NCBI GenBank assembly: GCA_934394985.1
Contig: CAKRRF010000007.1
Location: forward strand, 17,433-81,432
Length of the DNA: 64,000 nt
Reading direction: 5' to 3'
From: an uncultured Marvinbryantia sp.
Lineage (GTDB): Bacteria > Bacillota > Clostridia > Lachnospirales > Lachnospiraceae
Position 1 is the stretch's first letter. Each line of letters begins with the position of its first letter. This document shows positions 8,677 through 17,793 of this stretch, one piece after another. The position numbers and the translations under genes were made by a program. The notes under the pieces are model-generated. The model did no database searches. It had not been told where the DNA came from and saw only the letters and a program-made list of their open reading frames with translations.

Positions 8677-9890
8677 TATACGCTCCAGTCCTCTGTCTTT
8701 TTCTTGTCCGTTACTTCTGCGAGGATCTGTCCATCCGCTACATAGATCTGAAGCAGATCCCCCGGCTGTACCTGATCCGTGGAAGTAATCTTTTTTCCAT
8801 TCCTGTCCGCTGTGTAAGAATATCCCTGACTCAGCTTCTCAAGCGGTGATAAGCCTTTCATGCGTTCCACATACAGCATCAGCTGATGCCTTTTTTCTCT
8901 GCATATCTGTTGCATCTGTATCTGAAGATCTTCTTCGATATCTGTCAGTCTCTGATATTTTTCCTGAATCTGATGCTGCGGACTTAAATATTTCAGTTTT
9001 TCCTGTAAATGATCCAGCTCTTTTCTCCGGTCTGCAATTCGCTCCCGCATACGCATCTGAAGACGTCTTTTCGCATCCTTTAGCTGCTCCTGTATGGCAG
9101 CCATGTCAGCAACCGCCAGTTCTGCTGCCGCTGAAGGTGTCGGTGCCCGCAGATCCGCCACATAGTCTGCAATGGTAAAATCGGTCTCATGCCCTACAGC
9201 TGAAATCACAGGTGTCTCACACTGGAAAATTGCTCTCGCTACTTTTTCTTCATTAAACGCCCACAGATCTTCCATGGATCCGCCGCCTCTACCCACAATG
9301 ATGACATCTACCTGGCTCCGGTCCAGAATCTGAATTCCCCTGACAATGCTGTCAGCCGCTCCTTCTCCCTGTACCAGTGCCGGATAAAGAATCAGCTGCA
9401 CATATGGATTCCTGCGAAAAGCAATATTCATAATATCGCGAATAGCTGCTCCGGTAGGTGCCGTTACAATTCCTACCCTCCGGCTAAATGCCGGTATAGG
9501 CTGCTTGTATTCCGGAGCGAACATTCCCATTTCTTCCAGCTCCTGTTTCAGTGCCTGAAACTTCTCATAAAGTAACCCGATACCATCCTGAATGATTTCC
9601 TTCGCATAAAGCTGATACTTTCCATCTCTCTCATAAACACTGATACTGCCCAGCACAATGATGCTCTGTCCATTCTGCATCTGAAACTTCAGTCCACTGC
9701 GGTTTCCTGCAAACATCACACAGGCCAGGCTTCCGGAATCGTCCTTCAGTGAAAAGTAGATATGTCCCGATGTATGATATTTGCAGTTGGACACTTCTCC
9801 TTTTACATAAATCCGATTCAGCATAAAGTCCTGGCTGAACATATTGCTGATATAATGGTTTACCTGTCTGATCGAATATACATTCTTCAT
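8676..9890 (-). CDS. xseA: Exodeoxyribonuclease VII large subunit
   Basis: XseA is the catalytic subunit of exonuclease VII. An N-terminal OB domain (about residues 1-100) precedes the nuclease core with GIVTAPTGAAIRDI near 140 and GRGGGSMEDLWAFNEE near 200. A long coiled coil (about 260-355) binds XseB. At 404 residues it is slightly shorter than the E. coli protein but typical for Firmicutes. It lies 11 bases after nusB. Confidence 0.96.
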   Translation of the reverse strand: MKNVYSIRQVNHYISNMFSQDFMLNRIYVKGEVSNCKYHTSGHIYFSLKDDSGSLACVMFAGNRSGLKFQMQNGQSIIVLGSISVYERDGKYQLYAKEIIQDGIGLLYEKFQALKQELEEMGMFAPEYKQPIPAFSRRVGIVTAPTGAAIRDIMNIAFRRNPYVQLILYPALVQGEGAADSIVRGIQILDRSQVDVIIVGRGGGSMEDLWAFNEEKVARAIFQCETPVISAVGHETDFTIADYVADLRAPTPSAAAELAVADMAAIQEQLKDAKRRLQMRMRERIADRRKELDHLQEKLKYLSPQHQIQEKYQRLTDIEEDLQIQMQQICREKRHQLMLYVERMKGLSPLEKLSQGYSYTADRNGKKITSTDQVQPGDLLQIYVADGQILAEVTDKKKTEDWSV

Positions 9891-9901
9891 AACATGCCAG
9901 A

Positions 9902-10306
9902 TTAATCTGCCAGCTTTGCCAGCACTCCGTTTACAAATGCCGGTGAATCATCTCCACCAAACTTCTTTGCCAGTTCTACTGCTTCATTGATAGCTACCTT
10001 TACCGGGATTTCTTCATCCTTTTTCATCTCATATACGGCAAGACGTAAAATGGCAAGGTCAACTTTTGACATGCGATTTGGCTTCCAGCCAGTTGCCGCA
10101 CCGGTCAGTATCTGATCCAGCTCAGCGATCTGACCTTCGATCTTATGAAATCTCTCACGAATATAAGCTGCCTCTTCCTCTGTCGGAACAGCGCCTTCTA
10201 CCTCGTCCAGATAACGCTCTGCCTGTTCGTTTAATTCATCTCCGTTATAGAATTCCAGTAAAAATAATAATTTAAAAATATGTTCCCGAATTTCTCTTCT
10301 GCTCAT
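9902..10306 (-). CDS. nusB: Transcription antitermination factor NusB
   Basis: NusB binds NusE (S10) and boxA RNA to promote antitermination in rRNA operons. I place the start at MSRREIREH (10306) because AAGGAG precedes it by 7 bases. A longer frame would run through the terminator at 10400-10428 and give a nonsense N-terminus. The resulting 134 residues match the family. The C-terminal signature VDLAILRLAVYEM and the following helix are present. It leads the nusB-xseA-xseB-ispA-dxs block. Confidence 0.95.
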   Translation of the reverse strand: MSRREIREHIFKLLFLLEFYNGDELNEQAERYLDEVEGAVPTEEEAAYIRERFHKIEGQIAELDQILTGAATGWKPNRMSKVDLAILRLAVYEMKKDEEIPVKVAINEAVELAKKFGGDDSPAFVNGVLAKLAD

Positions 10307-10399
10307 CTTACACTCCTTGTTTCTTTTTCTTCTCTGTAAAAAAATAACATCCTTCCCATCCGGTATTACAAGCAGGCTAACGGTCTGTTTGCATCCCGT

Positions 10400-10458
10400 G
10401 AAAAAAAAGAATCCTGCATGCAGGATTCTCCACCTGCGGTGGGTTGCCACCGCAACAT
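10400..10458 (-). terminator. Double-hairpin terminator after the asp23-like gene
   Basis: On the minus strand a GCGGTGG/CCACCGC hairpin (about 10435-10455) comes first. A perfect 20-base palindrome (10409-10428) follows, then nine T residues. It ends the Asp23-like transcript and separates it from nusB. Confidence 0.88.
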
Positions 10459-10460
10459 AT

Positions 10461-10847
10461 TTATTTGCCGTTTTCCATTGTCACATTGGCAATCTTAATA
10501 TTTACATTCTCTACTTTCAGACCTGTCATGCTCTCAATTGCTGTCTTTACCTTTTCCTGTACCTGTCCACAGGTCTTTGGAATACTGAAACCATAATCCA
10601 GATTCAGCGCCAGATCTACGTTCACTGCATCATCTTCAATGGTAATCTTTACACCTTTGGAAAGATTCTTGATGCCCAGCTTGCTGACCAGCTCATTGGT
10701 AATATTTCCCACCATGCTTGCCACACCTTTTACCTCTGTGGCTGCCAGTCCTGCGATGATCGTCACTACTTCATTTGATATCTGAACCTGTCCCTTTTCG
10801 TCACTGCCTGTTACTGTATAATTCTTCTGAACTTCTTCTTTTCCCAT
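10461..10847 (-). CDS. Asp23/Gls24 family protein (YqhY-like)
   Basis: This 128-residue protein has the Asp23 fold pattern: ISNEVVTIIAGLAATEVKGV at the N-terminus and a C-terminal KVKTAIESMTGLKVENVNI-type segment. The Bacillus homologue YqhY lies beside nusB and accBC and is linked to control of acetyl-CoA carboxylase; other family members are envelope stress proteins. There is no signal peptide, so it is cytosolic. Good AGG-type ribosome binding site before the ATG. The position next to nusB supports the YqhY assignment. Confidence 0.9.
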   Translation of the reverse strand: MGKEEVQKNYTVTGSDEKGQVQISNEVVTIIAGLAATEVKGVASMVGNITNELVSKLGIKNLSKGVKITIEDDAVNVDLALNLDYGFSIPKTCGQVQEKVKTAIESMTGLKVENVNIKIANVTMENGK

Positions 10848-10922
10848 ACCGGAGACCTCCTTCGCGACGTTTCCTGTTTTATATCTATCGTCAAGTATAA
10901 CAAATTTTCAGTTTTTTGTAAA

Positions 10923-12512
10923 CTACTGACGTCCAAATTCCGCCAGTTTTAATCCCGGATTACGATCCAGGGTCATTCCGATACTCCAGGAATTTACCCA
11001 GATCAGAAGTGGATTGCCTCTCATATCCTTAACCTTCTTCATATCAGAGGTTCCTGTCAGCTTATTCAGGTCAAAATCTTCGTTTTCGATCCAACGGATA
11101 TGTTCATATGGAAGATTTTCCAGACGAATCTCCACACTGTATTCATTTTCCAGACGGTATTTTAATACCTCAAACTGCAGCACACCAACCACGCCTACAA
11201 TAATCTCCTCCAGTCCTGTATTATATTCCTGGAAAATCTGAATGGCACCTTCCTGTGCAATCTGCGTAATCCCCTTTACAAACTGCTTTCTCTTCATGGT
11301 ATCTACCTGACGTACTCTCGCAAAATGCTCCGGTGCAAATGTAGGAATACCATCATAGCGAAACTTCTTTCCCGGCATACAAATGGTATCCCCAATGGAA
11401 TAAATACCCGGATCGAATACACCTATGATATCTCCTGCATAAGCTTCATCTACCACATGACGTTCCTGTGCCATCATCTGCTGCGGCTGGGAGAGACGCT
11501 GCTTCTTGTCCCCCTGCACATGATACACTTCCATTCCGGCATCAAATCTTCCGGAACAGATACGCATAAATGCAATACGGTCTCTGTGTGCCTTATTCAT
11601 ATTTGCCTGAATCTTAAACACAAAGGCAGAAAAATCTTCTTTTATCGGATCAATGACACCGATATCCGCCACACGCGGAAGTGGCGATGTCGTCATCTGA
11701 AGAAAATGTTTCAGGAAAATCTCTACTCCGAAATTCGTCAGCGCAGAACCGAAAAATACCGGTGACAGTTCCCCTTTATCTACCAGTTCCTGATCAAATT
11801 CCGCACTTGCACCGTCCAGCAGCTCGATTTCATCCATCAGCTGTCCATAATGATCTTCTCCCACAAAGTCTCTCAGTTCCTGGGAATCGACTGGAATTTC
11901 TTCTGCCATACCTTCTTTTGTTCCCTTTTCGGTATCCTTAAACACAGTGACCTTACGGCTGCCGCGTTCATAGACTCCTTTAAACTCTTTTCCTGAACCA
12001 ATCGGCCAGTTAACCGGGCAGGTAGCAATCCCAAGTTCCTTTTCAATTTCATCCAGCAGTTCAAAGGTGTCATTGGCATCACGGTCCATTTTATTAATAA
12101 ATGTAAAAATCGGAATATGACGCATGACACATACCTTAAACAGCTTCCTCGTCTGTGCCTCTACACCTTTGGATGCATCAATCACCATAACAGCTGAATC
12201 TGCCGCCATCAGAGTACGATAAGTATCCTCTGAGAAGTCCTGATGTCCCGGTGTATCCAGAATATTAATGCAATAACCGTCATAATTAAACTGCAAAACA
12301 GAAGATGTGACAGAAATACCTCTTTCCTTTTCAATCTCCATCCAGTCTGATACTGCATGACGGGCTGTTGCCTTTCCCTTTACAGAACCTGCCAGATTAA
12401 TTGCACCTCCATAAAGCAAAAACTTCTCCGTTAATGTTGTCTTACCTGCATCCGGGTGGGATATAATCGCAAACGTTCTTCGTTTTTTTATCTCACTTGT
12501 AATATCTGCCAC
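10923..12512 (-). CDS. prfC: Peptide chain release factor 3
   Basis: RF3 is a GTPase that recycles RF1 and RF2 from the ribosome. The 529-residue protein starts with the P-loop SHPDAGKTTLTEK, followed by DTPGHQDFSEDTY (G3) and INKMDRD (G4). The C-terminal half has the RF3-specific domain with RIRLENLPYEHIRWI-like sequence. It is a single gene between the spoIIIA operon and asp23, with spacing that allows its own promoter. Confidence 0.96.
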   Translation of the reverse strand: MADITSEIKKRRTFAIISHPDAGKTTLTEKFLLYGGAINLAGSVKGKATARHAVSDWMEIEKERGISVTSSVLQFNYDGYCINILDTPGHQDFSEDTYRTLMAADSAVMVIDASKGVEAQTRKLFKVCVMRHIPIFTFINKMDRDANDTFELLDEIEKELGIATCPVNWPIGSGKEFKGVYERGSRKVTVFKDTEKGTKEGMAEEIPVDSQELRDFVGEDHYGQLMDEIELLDGASAEFDQELVDKGELSPVFFGSALTNFGVEIFLKHFLQMTTSPLPRVADIGVIDPIKEDFSAFVFKIQANMNKAHRDRIAFMRICSGRFDAGMEVYHVQGDKKQRLSQPQQMMAQERHVVDEAYAGDIIGVFDPGIYSIGDTICMPGKKFRYDGIPTFAPEHFARVRQVDTMKRKQFVKGITQIAQEGAIQIFQEYNTGLEEIIVGVVGVLQFEVLKYRLENEYSVEIRLENLPYEHIRWIENEDFDLNKLTGTSDMKKVKDMRGNPLLIWVNSWSIGMTLDRNPGLKLAEFGRQ

Positions 12513-12573
12513 TTTTTTCTCTCCTTCTTCTGAACATGTACAAAATTGTCACCGTGTATCTCTATGTAATAGC

Positions 12574-12604
12574 AATGCCGCAATGACTTTTCCACTGCGG
12601 CATT
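12574..12604 (-). terminator. Hairpin after spoIIIAH, weak terminator candidate
   Basis: AATGCCGC and GCGGCATT form a stem around 15 bases. The minus strand after it has no good T-run, so it may be an RNA-stabilising hairpin rather than an efficient terminator. Confidence 0.4.
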
Positions 12605-12677
12605 TGTGTTCTGTCAACCTATAAATTCTAACAGAGGAAAAAGTTACTGTCAATGGGGTATCCCTCAGATATCTTCT

Positions 12678-13274
12678 TCAATCTCCGTTTACCGGTGTAA
12701 TTACGATATTTTCTCCTGGCACTTCTGCCTTTCTCTTCACAATGTCCTCTATCTGGGCTCTCTGACTATCCGATATCTCTGCCATATTAATGACTACATC
12801 GGCACTGTTTCCTGTGATACTTACCACACTGTCTTCAAACCCTTTTGCATCTAACAAGAGTTCCGCTGCCGCTTCGCGCTCCGCTATATCGGTAAGAGAC
12901 GTGATGCTGTCGATTGCAGTCTGTTTCTGCTCATCGCCAATGGTGTCATTATTTAGCACCTCCATCAAGGTCTCTTTATTCTGGGCACGAAGCTGTTCTC
13001 TTGTCAGTTTGGCGGATGCGGAGAATTCTGATCCGCTGACACTGGTCAATACGGCTTCTCCCGGCGTATCCGTCACTTCTCCTTCTTCTGTCAGATCATA
13101 CCCATTTTCCATCAGAACCTGTTCTTCCTGTGATGTTTTTCTGGATACTGCTTCTTCCAGCTGTGTACCGGAATAATTCAGATATCCGGCTGCCGCTATC
13201 ATAATTGCCAGTGCGGTGATCACCATCTGATTTTTCTTTACCACACGTTTCACCTGCACTTCCTCCTTCCTCAT
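12678..13274 (-). CDS. spoIIIAH: Stage III sporulation protein AH
   Basis: SpoIIIAH is a mother-cell membrane protein whose outer domain binds forespore SpoIIQ, making the channel-like link across the two membranes of the engulfed forespore. The 198-residue protein has one N-terminal membrane segment (about 13-30) and an acidic linker. A C-terminal YscJ/FliF-like ring domain (about 100-195) has conserved INMAEISDSQRAQIEDIVKR-like sequence. Last gene of the eight-gene operon; its start overlaps spoIIIAG by 4 bases. Confidence 0.93.
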   Translation of the reverse strand: MRKEEVQVKRVVKKNQMVITALAIMIAAAGYLNYSGTQLEEAVSRKTSQEEQVLMENGYDLTEEGEVTDTPGEAVLTSVSGSEFSASAKLTREQLRAQNKETLMEVLNNDTIGDEQKQTAIDSITSLTDIAEREAAAELLLDAKGFEDSVVSITGNSADVVINMAEISDSQRAQIEDIVKRKAEVPGENIVITPVNGD

Positions 13275-13834
13275 ATCATCTTGATTACTTTGATTTTATG
13301 CGCTTCGATATCAAATAATGCCATAGCTGCTTCCGTAATATTTTTGGCAACGATACTGTTATCCCCTCCCTGTGCCAGAATCAGAACGCCTTCGATACGT
13401 GGTGCAATGCTTCTGGTTATATAGGGGCTTTCTTTTCCCTGTCCATTCTTCTCCATTACCGTAGTTTCTTCTTTATCCTCCTGCATGTTTTTTCCTGTCA
13501 GCGCACTGTCATCTCCGTCCTGACTTTGTTCCGTCCGGACAGATTTATCTTTTTCCACAATTCTTTCTCTGCTTACAGATTCTGTAATCATGACTCTTAC
13601 CGTTCCTGCACCATCCATCTGTCCCAGGATACTTTCCAGCTTTCTTTCATACCATGCCAGTTCTTCTCTGTCATTTTCTGTACCTGTCCACTCCTGATCA
13701 TTTGCTTCCGACACTGCTGTTTTCTCCACATCTTCTGTTTTTTCAGAAGGAAAAAGAATGGTCATTATCATTATGCCCGCCAACAGCAAAAGTATCCACT
13801 GTTCTTTTTTTATCTGTCCCCATTTTACCGACAT
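13271..13834 (-). CDS. spoIIIAG: Stage III sporulation protein AG
   Basis: SpoIIIAG forms a large ring in the space between mother cell and forespore membranes. At 187 residues it has an N-terminal membrane helix (WILLLLAGIMIMTILF) and a Glu/Asp-rich middle. A C-terminal ring-building motif follows, with IAPRIEGVLILAQGGDN and the NITEAAMALFDIEAHKIKV end. It lies five bases after spoIIIAF. Confidence 0.93.
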   Translation of the reverse strand: MSVKWGQIKKEQWILLLLAGIMIMTILFPSEKTEDVEKTAVSEANDQEWTGTENDREELAWYERKLESILGQMDGAGTVRVMITESVSRERIVEKDKSVRTEQSQDGDDSALTGKNMQEDKEETTVMEKNGQGKESPYITRSIAPRIEGVLILAQGGDNSIVAKNITEAAMALFDIEAHKIKVIKMI

Positions 13835-13839
13835 CTTTT

Positions 13840-14346
13840 CTACTCCTCCCCTCTGACCGTCATCGTCAGCTTATCTTTGTCAAGTCCAAAACAGGTATAC
13901 AGTTCCATCCTGCATTCTTCCATCTGTTCCATCTTTTTCTGAAGTACAATGTTTGCTTCTGTGATCTGACTGCTGTCCGTTTCTGTCAGCACCGTTACTT
14001 TTTCTGCCTCCCCGCCATAATACCGGATCAGTTCCTTCATCTGATATTCCAATTCCCTTTGCAGACCTTCCCTGACCTGTCGGTTCTGAATTTCCTCCAG
14101 TTCTTTCTGTGCTTCCTGCAGGCTTTCGACCTCTTCTCGAATCTGCCATCTGAAGGTATGCTGACGAATCGTTCCATTCAGGGATAAAAACTGCAGAATC
14201 GGCTGCATCAATACCAGTATAAAAATCAGGCCTCCTGTAAATTTCAGGTACTTCTGCCATGTCTTTCCTGGCACCAGCTGATATAGTAATTCCAGAAAAC
14301 ACATACAAAATACGACCTGCTTCAGCCAGTCTCCTATCATACCCAT
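13840..14346 (-). CDS. spoIIIAF: Stage III sporulation protein AF
   Basis: SpoIIIAF is a membrane protein of the SpoIIIA-SpoIIQ complex. Two hydrophobic segments at the N-terminus (about residues 8-22 and 34-52) precede a soluble domain rich in Gln and Glu. I start it at MGMIGDWLK (14346): GGGAGGG lies 5 bases upstream, and the ATG is two bases after the spoIIIAE stop. A longer frame would overlap spoIIIAE and adds an implausible N-terminus. Confidence 0.88.
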   Translation of the reverse strand: MGMIGDWLKQVVFCMCFLELLYQLVPGKTWQKYLKFTGGLIFILVLMQPILQFLSLNGTIRQHTFRWQIREEVESLQEAQKELEEIQNRQVREGLQRELEYQMKELIRYYGGEAEKVTVLTETDSSQITEANIVLQKKMEQMEECRMELYTCFGLDKDKLTMTVRGEE

Positions 14347-14348
14347 CC

Positions 14349-15506
14349 TTACCCTCCCGCTGTTGTTACGATTGCCAGCGTAAGAAAAAACATGACTCCT
14401 GTGATCGCTACTGCCATCAGAAGCAATGCCGCTGCATCTGCCATATGATCCACGCAACGAACAAATCTCGGATCAGCTACGGGCTGTATCACCGCACCAA
14501 TCAGCTTATAAAGCAATAAACAGACAGACAGCCGGATGACAGGGCGGATGCAAAGATAAATTAAAATAATTATTCCGCCTGTTCCCACTGCATGTTTAAG
14601 TATCGATGCCGTTCCAAGAAGCGTCTCCGCCACGCTGCTTAAAGTGTTTCCCACAACCGGTATGACGCCTCCTGCACGAATCCAGATCGAATTTTTCATT
14701 TTATCAATTGCAGGAAACAGAATACTCTGGATCGTCTGTATTCCAATTACCAGTGCCAGCAGTGTTTTCAGGCACCAGCTGACTGCTTTTCGAAGCAGCT
14801 CTGTCATCCTGGTCAGACAGGATTCCCGGGTAAAATTTCCAACCATGGCAACCAGAAGATAACATCCTGTTCCCGGCATCAGTACATATCGGATAAGACT
14901 CTGTACTGTCATAATCAGAAACAAGACTACTTCGTAAAATCCGGCTGCCGTCATCTGCTCTGCAGACAGCGAAGCCGCCAGCAGATATACCGGAAGCAGA
15001 AGTCTCATAAACTGCAGTACAGACTGCATTGTCTTTTCTGCAAGGCGGCTCTGTTCCTGAAAGCTGTCCAGCAATAATACAAATAACAGCAGATATACCA
15101 TGTAGAATGCCAGTTCCTGCACTCTGCTCTGTGTAAATGCACTCATAAATACAGAAAAAACAGAGGATGCCACTGCAAGAATCAGTATCTGAGTGATCGT
15201 CGTCCTCTGTCTTTTTATTTCTGAATACAAGGTACTTTCTGCCAGTCTTCCAATCGTTTCTCCCGACAGCGGAATATTCCCCCTGCACATCTGCGTAATC
15301 ATCGTTCGAATATCCAGCCGATCCTGCGGAAGAAGTTCATCCACTGCATCCTGCACAGACTGCAGATCCAATTCTTCCATATAGCTCTCTATCTGGCTCT
15401 CCTGCTGCTGTTCTTCCTGCTCTTTCTTTGCCTGCACACTGCCATTCATAAACATACAAATGATCAGACACAGCAAAAATATTGTTTTCTTTTTTCTATT
15501 TTTCAT
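14349..15506 (-). CDS. spoIIIAE: Stage III sporulation protein AE
   Basis: SpoIIIAE is the largest integral membrane component of the complex. A cleavable-looking signal sequence (residues 1-26, ending MNGSVQAKK) is followed by a short Gln/Glu-rich stretch and about seven hydrophobic segments between residues 95 and 385. The 385 residues are the family length. It begins one base after spoIIIAD and is followed by spoIIIAF. Confidence 0.94.
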   Translation of the reverse strand: MKNRKKKTIFLLCLIICMFMNGSVQAKKEQEEQQQESQIESYMEELDLQSVQDAVDELLPQDRLDIRTMITQMCRGNIPLSGETIGRLAESTLYSEIKRQRTTITQILILAVASSVFSVFMSAFTQSRVQELAFYMVYLLLFVLLLDSFQEQSRLAEKTMQSVLQFMRLLLPVYLLAASLSAEQMTAAGFYEVVLFLIMTVQSLIRYVLMPGTGCYLLVAMVGNFTRESCLTRMTELLRKAVSWCLKTLLALVIGIQTIQSILFPAIDKMKNSIWIRAGGVIPVVGNTLSSVAETLLGTASILKHAVGTGGIIILIYLCIRPVIRLSVCLLLYKLIGAVIQPVADPRFVRCVDHMADAAALLLMAVAITGVMFFLTLAIVTTAGG

Positions 15507-15507
15507 A

Positions 15508-15894
15508 TCAGGACAGAAATTCTGTCACAGTCTGAAAGACTGCCAGCATAACGGGAGCACTGACTGTCAGTACCGCTATTTTCGAAAAAACCTCGATTTG
15601 ACTGCCAATCGCCTGATATCCGGAATCCCGGCAGATCCCGGAGGAAAAATCAGCAATATAGGAAATCCCCACAATCTTCATCAAAATCATAAAATAACTG
15701 CTTTTTATGGCAGTATAAGACATCATCGTTTCAAATAATTCCGAAATGATTTTCAATCGAAATATGGCATTGTAACTGATCAGTATTCCGGCTGCCAGGC
15801 TGATCAGCAGTGAAAACTGTGGCTTCTGTTCTTTTACCATCAGAGCACAAAATACAGCTGTCAGGCTCAGTATTCCTGTTTTTACAATATCCAT
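15508..15894 (-). CDS. spoIIIAD: Stage III sporulation protein AD
   Basis: This small polytopic membrane protein (128 residues, four hydrophobic segments) is fully within the expected operon order. The KIVGISYIADFSSGICRDSG region is typical of SpoIIIAD. It and SpoIIIAC are thought to form a membrane part of the SpoIIIA channel. Confidence 0.93.
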   Translation of the reverse strand: MDIVKTGILSLTAVFCALMVKEQKPQFSLLISLAAGILISYNAIFRLKIISELFETMMSYTAIKSSYFMILMKIVGISYIADFSSGICRDSGYQAIGSQIEVFSKIAVLTVSAPVMLAVFQTVTEFLS

Positions 15895-15903
15895 GGCTGC
15901 TCC

Positions 15904-16098
15904 TTATAACGCAAACAGATTTTTTATGGTATCAAATAATTCATTTACATAGGGCAGAATCCACAACAGCACCAAAATCAGTCCTGCCAGAGAAGTTAAG
16001 GATGCCAGATCTTCTCTGCCACCATGCTTCAGCACCTGACAGATGACGGATACCAGAATTCCCACCGAAGCTATTTTGTAGATCAGATTTACGCTCAT
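15904..16098 (-). CDS. spoIIIAC: Stage III sporulation protein AC
   Basis: Two-helix membrane protein of 64 residues if started at MSVNLIYKIASVG. GGAGGG four bases before that ATG decides the start; an ATG 12 bases further upstream has no ribosome binding site. Segments IASVGILVSVICQVL and LAGLILVLLWILPYV span the membrane. Confidence 0.9.
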   Translation of the reverse strand: MSVNLIYKIASVGILVSVICQVLKHGGREDLASLTSLAGLILVLLWILPYVNELFDTIKNLFAL

Positions 16099-16121
16099 CG
16101 GTCCCTCCATCTGTCACAGCT

Positions 16122-16637
16122 TTAATAAAACAGTATTGCAAAAAATAATCCTCCCAGAACCCCAAGACAGCGATACATCGTTTCTTTCTGTTTTACTTTT
16201 TCCAGAGCTGTTCTTTCTTCCAGCTCCAACGCCGAAAGATAGCCTGCCAGAAGATTTCCCTGTGCCTCTCGATCCAGCCTGCCAAGCGATGTGCATACCT
16301 GCACCAGACGTTTCTTCTCGTTCTCAGACAGGCCACATTCTCCGAGACAGTTTTTTCCATATCGATCCAGTACCTCTTCCAGTGAACCGCTTCCTGGTTC
16401 TCTCATAGCCAATGCACTTTCCCGGAAAAAACGGCCTGCATTTCCCTCCATCCGGTTTGCCAGCCTCTCAAAAATATCATCCAGCGGAACTGCTCCATAT
16501 TGCAGTTCTCCTTTCAATATTCCAAGCAAAAGCCTTAATTCTCCCAGCGTCTGATATCTTCTTCGCAGTGAATTTCCAGCCTCCGTTCCCAGTGCCGTGC
16601 CTGCCGTCAATATCATACATACTCCCAGCCATTTCAT
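16122..16637 (-). CDS. spoIIIAB: Stage III sporulation protein AB
   Basis: SpoIIIAB resembles GspF-type platform proteins of secretion systems. The 171 residues include an N-terminal hydrophobic segment (WLGVCMILTAGTALG), a helical soluble region with LGELRLLLGILKGELQYG, and a C-terminal hydrophobic segment. Its ATG overlaps the spoIIIAA stop by 4 bases, which implies coupled translation. Confidence 0.93.
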   Translation of the reverse strand: MKWLGVCMILTAGTALGTEAGNSLRRRYQTLGELRLLLGILKGELQYGAVPLDDIFERLANRMEGNAGRFFRESALAMREPGSGSLEEVLDRYGKNCLGECGLSENEKKRLVQVCTSLGRLDREAQGNLLAGYLSALELEERTALEKVKQKETMYRCLGVLGGLFFAILFY

Positions 16638-17578
16638 AAAAGCTGATTCCAGTCTCTGTCATAAACTGCCTGAATCTGCCCCGCCTGATATTCTTTTTTC
16701 AAAATCACATAGCGATCAAATATCTTTTTTTCCAGTAATTCTTTCAGACATGGGTTATTCTTCAGATCCTCTCCTGAGTGACCATGCACGGTAGCAATGA
16801 TTCGACACCCACTGGTGGCCGCCACTTCGATTGCCTGCACATCCTGACCGGTACCGATTTCGTCCACCGCCAGCACTTCCGGCGCCATAGATCGAATGAG
16901 CATCATCATTCCTTCTGCCTTCGGGCATCCATCCAATACATCGGTCCGAATTCCCAGGTCGTTTTGCGGAACTCCGTAATAACTTCCCGCCAGTTCACTT
17001 CGTTCATCTACCACTCCCACATTTTTTCCCTGCCATGCTTCTGTTCCGTCTGAAATCTGTCGGATCAGATCTCGAAGCATCGTCGTTTTTCCTGCTCCCG
17101 GAGGTGACATCAACAGGGTATTACGGATTGTTCCCTGCTCCACAAGAAATGGCAGAAGTTCCTTTGCACAGCCTTTGACCTCATGGCACAGACGGATATG
17201 TAAAAATGTAATATAACGAATATTTTTTACTTTTCCATTCTCGACCAGCACCTTTCCTGCAACCCCGATCCTGTGTCCTCCCTGAATCGTCATAAATCCC
17301 TGTCTCAGTTCTTCTTCATAAGCATACAGAGAATACCCGGAAATCTGCTCCATTGTCAGGGCAATCTCTTCTTTACTCACAGGATAGCCCTGTTCTTCAT
17401 AAATCGTTGCCTCTCCTCCTGCCTTTACAAAATATTCCTTTCCGTCCCAGCGTACCGCCAGCGGCCTGTCCGCTCTCATACGGATCTCCTGCAGTTTTTC
17501 ATAACTGAGATTCAGCCTTCCCAGTACCCGGCTCACCTGACCTGGAAACAACTGTACCAGCGCCTGTCTGTTTTCCAT
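16634..17578 (-). CDS. spoIIIAA: Stage III sporulation protein AA (ATPase)
   Basis: SpoIIIAA is a cytoplasmic AAA+/secretion-type ATPase thought to power or assemble the mother cell-forespore channel. Walker A is MSPPGAGKTTMLRDL near residue 155, and the Walker B-like VLAVDEIGTGQDVQAIE near 225. I use the ATG at 17578 (MENRQALVQL), 6 bases after AGAGGTG. In-frame GTG and ATG codons 6-9 bases upstream overlap that site. First gene of the operon. Confidence 0.93.
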   Translation of the reverse strand: MENRQALVQLFPGQVSRVLGRLNLSYEKLQEIRMRADRPLAVRWDGKEYFVKAGGEATIYEEQGYPVSKEEIALTMEQISGYSLYAYEEELRQGFMTIQGGHRIGVAGKVLVENGKVKNIRYITFLHIRLCHEVKGCAKELLPFLVEQGTIRNTLLMSPPGAGKTTMLRDLIRQISDGTEAWQGKNVGVVDERSELAGSYYGVPQNDLGIRTDVLDGCPKAEGMMMLIRSMAPEVLAVDEIGTGQDVQAIEVAATSGCRIIATVHGHSGEDLKNNPCLKELLEKKIFDRYVILKKEYQAGQIQAVYDRDWNQLL

Positions 17579-17597
17579 TCTCATCACCTCTTATGTT

Positions 17598-17625
17598 AAT
17601 ATATGAGGCTGTCCACGATTTATAC
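17598..17625 (-). promoter_or_regulatory. Possible sigma-E promoter of the spoIIIA operon
   Basis: On the minus strand GTATAAA (17619-17625) and CATATATT (17598-17605) are 13 bases apart, about 20 bases before spoIIIAA. This resembles the sigma-E pattern (KMATATT, N13-15, CATACAMT). The operon is sigma-E controlled in Bacillus, so the match is expected, but it was judged by eye. Confidence 0.5.
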
Positions 17626-17659
17626 CTTGTTTTCCATTGGAAAACTGTCAGATTTTTAA

Positions 17660-17688
17660 TTGCTATTTTTCTTAAAACCCGGTATGAT
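17660..17688 (+). promoter_or_regulatory. Promoter of the cupin gene, with structured leader
   Basis: TTGCTA (17660-17665) and TATGAT (17683-17688) are 17 bases apart. The leader to 17793 holds a CGTTCTA/TAGAACG hairpin (about 17707-17726) and a TGCCATGA/TTCATGGCA hairpin (17753-17777) directly before the AAGGAG ribosome binding site. No known riboswitch was recognised. Confidence 0.5.
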
Positions 17689-17793
17689 AATAACTGTTCA
17701 GGATTCGTTCTAATAGCGTAGAACGGAACGAACTGTTGAATAAAATTTCACATGCCATGAGCCGTTTTTTCATGGCAGAAAAGGAGAATCGTT

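Noticed and set aside
10307..10450. N-terminal extension of nusB
   Set aside because: It would be translated from the terminator of the upstream gene. A strong AAGGAG before 10306 and the family length favour the short form.
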